A stretch of 64,000 nt of DNA from Actinomycetota bacterium (GTDB lineage Bacteria; Actinomycetota; Actinomycetes; Mycobacteriales; Mycobacteriaceae): NCBI GenBank assembly GCA_018268465.1, contig JAFDWN010000016.1:1-64000 (forward strand), in the 5' to 3' direction. Positions within the stretch are counted from its first letter, which is position 1, and each line of letters starts with the position of its first letter. A program made the translations under genes and the position numbers. This document shows positions 57,098 through 64,000 of the stretch, in pieces. Below the pieces are notes generated by a model. It saw nothing but the letters and a program-made list of their open reading frames with translations. It did no database searches and was not told the DNA's origin.

Positions 57098-58263
57098 CGT
57101 CGCGCCTCCGTCGCACCCTCGAGACAAGTGATCAGCCACCGGTGGAAGTCGCCGATGTGGTGTTCGGCGGGCACGAGGACACCGCCGTTGCGGTAGGCCC
57201 GCGACGACATCGCCGGCTGGGTGCGTTCGCAGGCCTCGAAATCCTGCACGTTGACCCGGTGGAACAGCTCCACCGACCGCGACACGTCGCTGCCCTGCGC
57301 CACCACATCGGGGGCGTACAGCCAGTCACATTCGACGATGGTGCGGTCCGCAGCGAGCGGATACATGCGGTGGAAGATGATGTGGTCGGGCACCAGGTTG
57401 ACGAACACGGTGGGTTTGACGGTGATCGCGTAGTACCGGCGGTCCTGGGCGGCGGTGACCCCTGGCAGTGTTTCGAACCCTGGTGACCCGTCGACGGTGA
57501 AACCGGATATCTGCGAGCCGAATTCCGCTCCGTGGCCCACGTAGTACTGGGCGGCAAGGCCTTTGGCGAACTCGGGCAGCACCTCGACGAGTTCGGGGTG
57601 GATGGATGCGCAGTGGTAGCACTCCATGAAGTTCTCGACGATGAGCTTCCAGTTCGCGGCCACGTCATACACCTGCCGGTGGCCCACCTGCAATCCGGCC
57701 AGGCCGTAGCAGTCGATGGCGCCGGGATCGCCGAGCCGGTGGGTGACGTCACCGATCACGTCGGCGTCGAACGACGGCGGGTCGTCGGCCAGGCACACCC
57801 ACGCGTAGCCCAGCCATTCGGTCAGGGCCACGGGCACCAGACCGTAGGCGTAGCGGTCGATCCCGGCGCCGGACTCGTCGACGAGAGTCGCGATATTGGG
57901 TGCGGCGACGAGCTTGCCGTCGAACGCGTACGTCCAGGCGTGGTAGGGGCAGCGCAGGTTGCGCCGCACCTGCCCCTCGTCCTCGGTACACAGTTGAGCA
58001 CCGCGGTGGCGGCACACGTTGAGGAAGGCGCGCAGCACGTCGTCGCGGCCGCGCACGATGAGTACGCTCTCGCGTCCGACCTGGACCTTCTTGAACTGAC
58101 CCGGATTTGGGAGATCGCCGGATCGCGCCGCGCAGAACCACATCGTTTCGAAGATGCGGCTCTGTTCCTCGGCGAACACCTCGGCACTGGTGTAGTAGTG
58201 GCCGCCCAGGGTGGCGATCAGGGCGGGCGCCGTCTGGTCGGTCACACCGTCGGTTGTGGTCAT
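57094..58263 (-). CDS. Rieske oxygenase, glycine betaine monooxygenase-like (GbcA-like)
   Basis: A 389-residue Rieske non-heme iron oxygenase, ATG at 58263 overlapping the sarcosine oxidase stop. The Rieske [2Fe-2S] motif is CRHRGAQLC...CPYHAW (about residues 84-105). The mononuclear iron site [16 protein letters not shown] follows near 205-220. With its place between betaine aldehyde dehydrogenase and dimethylglycine/sarcosine enzymes it should demethylate glycine betaine to dimethylglycine and formaldehyde. It needs a ferredoxin-type reductase, and none is encoded in the operon. Confidence 0.88.
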   Translation of the reverse strand: MTTTDGVTDQTAPALIATLGGHYYTSAEVFAEEQSRIFETMWFCAARSGDLPNPGQFKKVQVGRESVLIVRGRDDVLRAFLNVCRHRGAQLCTEDEGQVRRNLRCPYHAWTYAFDGKLVAAPNIATLVDESGAGIDRYAYGLVPVALTEWLGYAWVCLADDPPSFDADVIGDVTHRLGDPGAIDCYGLAGLQVGHRQVYDVAANWKLIVENFMECYHCASIHPELVEVLPEFAKGLAAQYYVGHGAEFGSQISGFTVDGSPGFETLPGVTAAQDRRYYAITVKPTVFVNLVPDHIIFHRMYPLAADRTIVECDWLYAPDVVAQGSDVSRSVELFHRVNVQDFEACERTQPAMSSRAYRNGGVLVPAEHHIGDFHRWLITCLEGATEARR

Positions 58264-59399
58264 GTGGTCACCAGCCGTCGCGGGTCGAACAGGGATATGG
58301 GGTGACGGGTCGCGCCCGTCGTGGCCAGGTCGGCGAGGATCTCGCCGACGACGGGCACGAATTTGAAGCCGTGACCGGAGAATCCACAGGCAATCGTCAC
58401 GTTGGCGGCGTCGGGGTGCCGCGCGATGACGAAGTGCTCGTCGGGGGTGTTGGAGTACATGCATGTGGCAGAGTGCACGCACGGGCCGTCCAGCGCGGGC
58501 ACCAGTTCGCTGATCTGTTCCCTCATGTCGGCCACCTCGTCGTCGTGCACCTGCCGGTCGATGGTCTCGGGGGTGCAGACCGTGCCTTTACGGAAGAACG
58601 CGACTTTCACGCCACCGCCGGGGCCGTCGATCGCAGGGAATCCGTAAACCTGCATACCGCGGGCGTTCTCGTAGATGAAGATGGGGTGCTTCGCGAAGGG
58701 CGCGGTCCCGCCGACCGGGTCCAGCCAGTACAGCACCTGACGCTCGACGGTGATCGGGATGCCGAACTCGACCAGCAGGTGCGGCGCCCACGCGCCGGGG
58801 CAGATCACCAGTTGGCCGGCGCGGTAGGTGCCCGCGGCGGTCCTCACGCTGACGCCGCCGCCGGCTTCGTCCCACTCCAGGACCTCTTCCCCGAACCGCA
58901 GGGTTGCCCCCGCGCGCTCGGCCAGGTCGATGTGCGCCTGCACCGTGGCCTCGGGTCGTGCGAAGCCCGCCTTGGGCTCGTAGAGCGCGACATCGCCCGC
59001 CCGCGGGCTCAGCGTCGGGAACCGGGCGGCGATCTGCGTCGCGTCCAGCTCTTCGTGGGGCAGGCCCCATTCGCGGCTGGCGCGCAGACTGCCAGCGACT
59101 GTGAGGGATTCGGGTGCGCCCATGAACAGCCCGCCCGTCAGGCGGTAGAGCTCCCGGCCGGCGTCCCGGGCCAGCTGCTCCCACAGTTCGTAGGCGTGCA
59201 GTAGCAGCGGCACGTAGGCGGGGTCCTCGAAGTAGGACTGCCGGATGATGCGGGAACCGCCATGGCTGGAGCCCTTGTCGTGGGCGGGGGTGAACTTCTC
59301 CAGCCCCAGCACCCGCTGACCTCGCGCGGCGAGGTGGTAGGCCGCGGCGCTTCCCATACCGCCCAGACCCACGACGATGACGTCGTAGTTCACGTTCAC
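58260..59399 (-). CDS. Monomeric sarcosine oxidase-like flavoenzyme
   Basis: A 379-residue FAD enzyme from the GTG at 59399 that overlaps the upstream stop. [46 protein letters not shown] and [17 protein letters not shown] are MSOX/SolA hallmarks. Cys313 corresponds to the residue covalently linked to FAD (Cys315 in MSOX, from memory). It would oxidise sarcosine (or another N-methyl amino acid) to glycine, formaldehyde and H2O2. Confidence 0.9.
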   Translation of the reverse strand: MNVNYDVIVVGLGGMGSAAAYHLAARGQRVLGLEKFTPAHDKGSSHGGSRIIRQSYFEDPAYVPLLLHAYELWEQLARDAGRELYRLTGGLFMGAPESLTVAGSLRASREWGLPHEELDATQIAARFPTLSPRAGDVALYEPKAGFARPEATVQAHIDLAERAGATLRFGEEVLEWDEAGGGVSVRTAAGTYRAGQLVICPGAWAPHLLVEFGIPITVERQVLYWLDPVGGTAPFAKHPIFIYENARGMQVYGFPAIDGPGGGVKVAFFRKGTVCTPETIDRQVHDDEVADMREQISELVPALDGPCVHSATCMYSNTPDEHFVIARHPDAANVTIACGFSGHGFKFVPVVGEILADLATTGATRHPISLFDPRRLVTT

Positions 59400-61843
59400 C
59401 GCCTGATCCGCGTCATCTCGGGGTCCACCACGGGTTCGGCGTGCACGGTCGCGGTGTGCCGGACGCCGCGATAGTCCACACTCACCGGATCCCCTGGCGC
59501 CAGCCGGGCGGGCAGCCACGCGTAGGCGATGGTCCGTCCGATCGTGGCCGAATAGCCGGCGCTGGTGACGTATCCGACGCAGCCGTCGGCGGTGTACACC
59601 GGCTCCTTGCCGAGCACCACCGACGCGGGGTTGTCGAAAACGAGGCTGCGCAGTGTCGATTCGCCGGCAGGCGCCTGTTCGAGCGCTGCCTTGCCGATGA
59701 ACTCGTCCTTGTCCATGCGAACCGCGAAATCCAGTCCTGCCTGGGCAGGACGGTGTTCAGTCGTCATATCCGTTCCCCAACTGCGGTAACCCTTCTCGAT
59801 GCGCAGACTGTTGAAGGCGATCCGTCCGGCGGCGATCGCGCCGTGGGCCCGCCCCGCCTCGGCAAGCAGATCCCACAGCGCTTCGCCGTAGTCGGCGGTG
59901 GTGTAGATCTCCCAGCCCAACTCGCCGACGTAGGACACCCGCAGCATCGTCACCGGGATCGCCCCGAGGTAGGTCTGCAAAGCTCGGAAATACTTGAACC
60001 CCTGGTGGGACAGGTCGTGCGGGCACAGCGGCGCCACCATGTCGCGGGCCCGCGGGCCCCAGACGCCGACACAGCAGGTGCCGCCGGTGATATCGCGCAG
60101 CGATACCGAGCCGTCGGCCGGCAGGTGGCGAGTGAGCCAGTCGAGGTCCAGTGGTGAGTTCGCGCCGACCTGGAAGCGGTCGTCGGCCAGCCGCGCGACC
60201 GTGAGATCGCTTCGTATTCCACCGTTCTCGTCGAGAAGGAGGGTGTAGGTGACAGAACCGACGCTCTTGTCCACATTGTTGGTGGTCACGCGCTGCAGGA
60301 ACTGCGCTGCCCGGGGTCCGGTGACTTCGTAGCGCGTCAGCGGCGTCATGTCGTACATCGCGACCCGCTGGCGGGTCCAGTATGCCTCGGCGATCGCGAT
60401 CGGTGACCAGAACATCGAGGACCAGTCGTCGCGATCGGGGAACGGCACACCGTCGTCCTGGAGTTGCTGGGCCAGTTCGGCGTTGGCGTCGAACCAGGCC
60501 GGCCGCTCCCAGCCGCCGCCCTCGTAGAAGTAGGCGCCGAGCTCGCGCTGGCGGTGGTGGAACGGGCTGGTGCGCAGGCCGCGCAGCGCCGTGCGGAACT
60601 GGTAGGGGTGAATGACGTCGTAGACCTCGACGAATGCCTGCGCACTGGTCTGCTCGACGAAGCGCGGGCTGCGTGCCATGTCCTCGAAGCGGTACAGGTC
60701 GCACTCGTGTACGTCGACCGACGGGGCGCCGTCGACGACCCACTCCGCGGTGGCCTTCGCCACTCCGGCCGAGTGGGTGACCCACACTGCTTCGGCAACC
60801 CAGAATCCGCTGAGGTCGCGATGCTCCCCCATGATGGAGTAGCCGTCGGGCGTGAACGAGAAGATGCCGTTGAATGCCTCTTCCACCTTGGAATCACCCA
60901 GCGCAGGAAGGAGTTTCACCGCCTCGGACCATGCGGGTGCGAAGTCTTCCTCGGTGAACGGCAGCATCGAGGGCATAGGTTCCCCGGCGGTGTCGGCCAT
61001 CAGGGTCGACATGTCGACCGGCATCGGCTTGTGCAGGTAGGAACCGACCCCCACCCGGTCGACGTGTTCGCGGAAGTACAGGTCCTGGTCTTGATGGCGC
61101 AGGATGGGCAGCCCGGCCTCGGATTGTTCGGTGTTGCGCCCGACCAGCGCTCCGATCTGCCCGGTGCGCGCGTACTGGTGTGCCATCGGGACGAGCGGGA
61201 CGGTGAGGCCCACCTGTTTGGCCAGTTGGGCGCCCCAGAATCCGGCGGCGCAGATCACCACGTCGGCCGCGATGGGGCCGGCCGTGGTGTCCACGCCGGT
61301 GACACGGCCACCTTTCTCGGCAATGCCGAGCACCTCGGTGCCCGGCAGGAAGGTCGCGCCGCGGGCCTCGGCGCGCCGGGCTTGAGCCTCGGCCGCCCGC
61401 AATGCCTTGGCCAGACCGTCGCGCGGGGTGTGGAAGCCGCCGAGGATGCGGTCGCGATCGAGCAGGGGGTACAGGTCGACGCATTCGGCGGGGGTCAGCA
61501 GCCGGCCCTCGACTCCCCACGCGGCGGCCCATCCGGCCTTGCGGTGCAGGTCGACCCAGCGGTCGGGGGTGGTCGCGATCTCCAGCCCGCCGACGGAATT
61601 GAACGCCCAGCCGTCGGGGTGCTGCAGCCCGCTGAACTTGTCGACGGTGTAGCGCGCGAATTCCGTCATGGTCTTGGAGGGGTTGGTCTGAAACACCAGA
61701 CCCGGCGCATGCGAGGTCGAGCCGCCCGTGGCGAACAACGGTCCGCGGTCGACGACGGTGACATCGGTCAGACCCCGCATCGTCAGTTCGTCGGCGAGGG
61801 AGGTGCCGACGATACCGGCACCGATGACGACCACCTTTTGCAT
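59396..61843 (-). CDS. Dimethylglycine dehydrogenase/oxidase-like FAD-GcvT protein
   Basis: An 815-residue fusion. The N-terminal DAO-type FAD domain (1-380) has [27 protein letters not shown] (the His that carries covalent FAD in this family) and [17 protein letters not shown]. The linker FAO_M domain and C-terminal GcvT aminomethyltransferase-like domain (about 430-815) contain [38 protein letters not shown] and [14 protein letters not shown]. It should convert dimethylglycine to sarcosine, transferring the one-carbon unit to tetrahydrofolate. First gene of the operon. Confidence 0.9.
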   Translation of the reverse strand: MQKVVVIGAGIVGTSLADELTMRGLTDVTVVDRGPLFATGGSTSHAPGLVFQTNPSKTMTEFARYTVDKFSGLQHPDGWAFNSVGGLEIATTPDRWVDLHRKAGWAAAWGVEGRLLTPAECVDLYPLLDRDRILGGFHTPRDGLAKALRAAEAQARRAEARGATFLPGTEVLGIAEKGGRVTGVDTTAGPIAADVVICAAGFWGAQLAKQVGLTVPLVPMAHQYARTGQIGALVGRNTEQSEAGLPILRHQDQDLYFREHVDRVGVGSYLHKPMPVDMSTLMADTAGEPMPSMLPFTEEDFAPAWSEAVKLLPALGDSKVEEAFNGIFSFTPDGYSIMGEHRDLSGFWVAEAVWVTHSAGVAKATAEWVVDGAPSVDVHECDLYRFEDMARSPRFVEQTSAQAFVEVYDVIHPYQFRTALRGLRTSPFHHRQRELGAYFYEGGGWERPAWFDANAELAQQLQDDGVPFPDRDDWSSMFWSPIAIAEAYWTRQRVAMYDMTPLTRYEVTGPRAAQFLQRVTTNNVDKSVGSVTYTLLLDENGGIRSDLTVARLADDRFQVGANSPLDLDWLTRHLPADGSVSLRDITGGTCCVGVWGPRARDMVAPLCPHDLSHQGFKYFRALQTYLGAIPVTMLRVSYVGELGWEIYTTADYGEALWDLLAEAGRAHGAIAAGRIAFNSLRIEKGYRSWGTDMTTEHRPAQAGLDFAVRMDKDEFIGKAALEQAPAGESTLRSLVFDNPASVVLGKEPVYTADGCVGYVTSAGYSATIGRTIAYAWLPARLAPGDPVSVDYRGVRHTATVHAEPVVDPEMTRIRR

Positions 61844-61859
61844 ATGCGACCTCCAGGTC

Positions 61860-61895
61860 GTTGCGTAATGCGCAACCCGTCGTCAATGACGCAAC
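61860..61895. promoter_or_regulatory. Palindromic operator candidate upstream of the choline/betaine operon
   Basis: GTTGCG-TAATG-CGCAAC (61860-61876) is a perfect 6-bp dyad with 5-bp spacer. An extra CGCAAC half-site at 61890-61895 follows 13 bp further. It lies 17 bp upstream of the first gene of the operon. The form (GTTnCG-TAAT-CGnAC) resembles IclR-family operators, and an IclR gene ends the operon. Confidence 0.55.
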
Positions 61896-62447
61896 ATGAT
61901 CATTCTCTTGTGGAGTGGGCCACGTCAACAGATCGGGTGGAAAATTTATGCGCGCCAACACCGGATCGCCGGCCGGGCGGTGCCTGACACCGGGACGCCA
62001 TAGCACCGAATTCATCGGTCCACCAGAGTCATCGGGGTACAGCATGCTTAGAACGCACATGGCTCTATGCGTCGGGAGACAGGAGACACGGAGATGCACC
62101 ATGGCGGCGTCGAGCGACGGTGCGCCGGTACGCCGACGCCTTCGCCGAGGGCGCCGTAAGACCATGGCAGACATCTGCGCCGACCCGATGCTGATCCTCG
62201 ACGGGATGTCGCCGCCCGTGTGGCAGCGGCCCACCGCCTGCGAACACCGGTGCAGTGACATGCCCGCCGAAGGAGCCCATCTCGGTACCTCCGGGTATCG
62301 CATCACCCTGCGCGAACGGAGATGGCGACAACAACCGTTCGGGCACAGTCGAATTCGTTGAACGTGGGCAGGGTCACCCAAGGGACTCCGGCGGCTCCGC
62401 GGAATCCGCGGCTAGGCTGGAAGCAGCCGATCACAAAGGAGTGAGAA
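61896..62447. other. Intergenic region without convincing gene
   Basis: A 550-bp gap between the divergent choline operon and the baeRF-like gene. Both strands are open, but the frames have low-quality composition, no ribosome sites and no recognisable domains. A -10-like TAGGCT lies at 62413-62418, 30 bp before the next start, and a CCGCGGAATCCGCGG repeat just before it. Confidence 0.45.
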
Positions 62448-63572
62448 GTGACCCGTTACCAGTTGCCCAGTGTCGAAGACCTGATCCGGCTCGGCGACTT
62501 CCACGAACACGCGATCACGGTGTACGCCGAAACCGCGCCAGGCCCAGACGGATTCGAGAACAGCGTGCTGACCGCCAAGAGCGCCGTCGACCGCGCGCTG
62601 CGCACCATCCGGGAGAGCGGCGCCCGCCATGCCACCGAGGAGCAGCTGAGGTCCCGGTGGGCCGAAATCGCTGCCGACGATTTCTGGCAGGGGCTGTCGC
62701 GGTCGGTGGCGATCTTCATCGCCGACGACTTCCACGAAGTCTTCGTCCTGCCCAATGCACTGGAAACCCAACTGCAAGTGGGCAACTACTTCGACATCGG
62801 ACAGCTCGTCCGCCCCGTCACCACACCCCAGGAGGCGTTCGCGCTGACCCTCTCGGCCGACGGCTGGAACCTCTGGCACGCGACGGCATCCACCCGCGCC
62901 GAGGAGATGGCGCTGGTCGGCGCACACGCCGCCGACGCCGCCGAGGCCACCAACCGGGCCACCATCCGCGGCCGGGGGCACGCCAAACGCCTCGTCGGCG
63001 ACGAGGGGAAGAAGGTGCTGCTGGAGGCCTACGCCAAACGAGTCGCCGAAGCGGTCGAATCCGAACTCGGTCACGTCGACCCGTCGGCCCGGCGGCCGCT
63101 GTACCTGTTCGCCACCGATCCCCTGCTCGACCTGTTCCGGGCCGTCGACCGCAAACGGCGCATCATCGCCGTGCCCGGCGCACCCGACCAGCTGCGCGCC
63201 GACCAGATCGACGACGCGATCCGCGCATCCCTGGGACACCTCAACGCCGAGGACAACAACGCCCGCGTCGAGGAGATCGGCAACGACGTCAGCCGGGGGC
63301 TGGTCGCCGGCGACCTGGGCGACATCGCGCGCGCCGCGGTGGCCGGCGCCGTCTCGACACTGGTGTACGACTTCACCGTCGACATCGTGGGCCGACTCGA
63401 CGACTCCACGGGCGCGATCGCCTACCGCGACGACGGGTACGACCTGCTGTCACGCATCGCGGTGAAGGTACTCGACCGGGGCGGCGACGCGATCGCGGTG
63501 CGCCCCGGCGAGATCACCGCGACGATCTGGAACGGCGCGGCCGTCGCGGCGCTGCGCTATCCGCTGACCTGA
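62448..63572 (+). CDS. baeRF family protein (likely baeRF11), release-factor-like
   Basis: A 374-residue protein with GTG start after aaaggagtgag. The sequence (YQLPSVEDLIRLGDFHEHAITVYAET, then a coiled-coil-like middle and a C-terminal DNNARVEEIGNDVSRGLVAGD...VGRLDDSTGAIAYRDDGYDLLSRI) resembles the bacterial archaeo-eukaryotic release factor (baeRF) family 11. Those proteins share the eRF1 central/peptidyl-tRNA hydrolase fold and are proposed to act on stalled or hibernating ribosomes. This one has no GGQ-like motif that I can see. The family assignment is from memory; function unproven. Confidence 0.6.
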   Translation: MTRYQLPSVEDLIRLGDFHEHAITVYAETAPGPDGFENSVLTAKSAVDRALRTIRESGARHATEEQLRSRWAEIAADDFWQGLSRSVAIFIADDFHEVFVLPNALETQLQVGNYFDIGQLVRPVTTPQEAFALTLSADGWNLWHATASTRAEEMALVGAHAADAAEATNRATIRGRGHAKRLVGDEGKKVLLEAYAKRVAEAVESELGHVDPSARRPLYLFATDPLLDLFRAVDRKRRIIAVPGAPDQLRADQIDDAIRASLGHLNAEDNNARVEEIGNDVSRGLVAGDLGDIARAAVAGAVSTLVYDFTVDIVGRLDDSTGAIAYRDDGYDLLSRIAVKVLDRGGDAIAVRPGEITATIWNGAAVAALRYPLT

Positions 63573-63585
63573 CCCGTCCCCGGAC

Positions 63586-64000
63586 TTACCAGATGCCCAG
63601 CAGCTTCATCCAGGCGCCGCCGACGACGGTCCAGATCGCGATGTTCACCACGCTCATCGCGAAGCCGATACGGAACAACTCGGCCGTCTTCACGTACCCG
63701 GATCCATAGATCACACCGGCGGGTCCCGACGAATAGTGCGCCAGGCCGCCGAAGAGGTTGCCGATGAAGCCGAACACCAGCGCGGCGAACAGCGGCGGAG
63801 CGCCGGTGGCGATCGCCGCGCCGACGAACACCGCGTACATCGCGACGATGTGCGCGGTGTTCGAGGCGAACAGGTAGTGCGAGTAGAAGTACACCAGCGT
63901 GAGGATCCCGAAGGCCACCACCCACGGTAGGGATCCGACCGCGCCGGCGACCGAATCCCCGATCCACCCGATTACGCCGAGTTCGTTGAGTTCCCCCGCC
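63586..64000 (-). CDS. DASS-family anion (dicarboxylate) transporter, C-terminal part
   Basis: The 3' end of a gene whose start lies beyond the window. The visible 137 residues begin AGELNELGVIGWIGDSV and include the DASS signature FYSHYLFASNTAHIVAMYAVF, GAPPLFAALVFGFIGNLFGGLAHYSSGPAGVIYG (abbreviated) and the C-terminal WMKLLGIW. The SNT motif and paired helices match CitT/SLC13-type Na+- or exchange-coupled di/tricarboxylate transporters. Convergent with the baeRF gene. Confidence 0.9.
   Translation of the reverse strand, partial: AGELNELGVIGWIGDSVAGAVGSLPWVVAFGILTLVYFYSHYLFASNTAHIVAMYAVFVGAAIATGAPPLFAALVFGFIGNLFGGLAHYSSGPAGVIYGSGYVKTAELFRIGFAMSVVNIAIWTVVGGAWMKLLGIW

Noticed and set aside
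61915..62361. Possible 148-residue protein between the choline operon and the baeRF gene (and a 93-residue frame on the other strand).
   Set aside because: No ribosome site, no recognisable motif, unusual composition. Likely non-coding.
1..64000. tRNA/rRNA genes, CRISPR arrays, transposases or prophage genes.
   Set aside because: No cloverleaf-like sequence ending in CCA, no regular short spaced repeats, and no integrase, transposase or phage structural motif were seen in either strand.

Overview
The window is GC-rich, gene-dense actinobacterial chromosome. It almost certainly comes from a fast-growing mycobacterium (Mycolicibacterium type). The evidence is rbpA, a separate ppm1 and lnt pair, pafA/pafB/pafC, tatA/tatC/helY, an F420-dependent biliverdin-reductase-like gene, many GTG/TTG starts, and ATGA/GTGA overlaps. 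From about 20 to 47 kb the gene order broadly follows M. tuberculosis Rv2049c-Rv2097c. That comparison, like every family assignment here, is from memory; no search was run. I saw no rRNA, tRNA, CRISPR array, prophage or insertion sequence.

Layout. 0-2.2 kb: an SDR reductase with two hot-dog dehydratases. 2.2-4.2 kb: two small proteins behind a candidate iron (IdeR) box, then xylulokinase. 4.4-6.4 kb: three membrane proteins, one with eleven 11-residue repeats. 6.5-9.3 kb: gluconate permease, gluconokinase and a divergent GntR regulator. 9.3-14.2 kb: copper amine oxidase, a carboxylesterase, a lipoprotein and a membrane protein. 14.2-18 kb: the alkanesulfonate operon ssuCBAD. 18-26.3 kb: a lipoprotein, a winged-helix/hydrolase fusion, rbpA, lnt-ppm1, an amidohydrolase and fxsA. 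27.3-34.5 kb: a cobalamin (B12) cluster in which cobG, cobH and cobIJ look intact. cobL carries two internal deletions and a frameshift, and cobN, cobK and cobM are not where M. tuberculosis has them. 34.6-47 kb: M24 peptidase, exonuclease, helY, tatC, tatA, pafC, pafB and pafA.

49.8-61.8 kb is an apparent eight-gene minus-strand operon. It encodes a choline-oxidase-like enzyme, betaine aldehyde dehydrogenase, Rieske oxygenase, dimethylglycine dehydrogenase, sarcosine oxidase, an APC permease, a CBS/DUF294 signalling protein and an IclR regulator. Together these would take choline to glycine. The window ends with a baeRF-type protein and the C-terminal part of a DASS anion transporter cut by the window edge.

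The observations most worth following are: the multiply broken cobL in a depleted B12 cluster; two 12-codon micro-ORFs chained by ATGA stop/start overlaps between pafB and pafC (MIRU-like); a 15/19 IdeR-box match upstream of an uncharacterised gene pair; a perfect 12-bp stem-loop between tatA and tatC; and the choline-to-glycine operon, which carries a signalling protein but no visible Rieske reductase.
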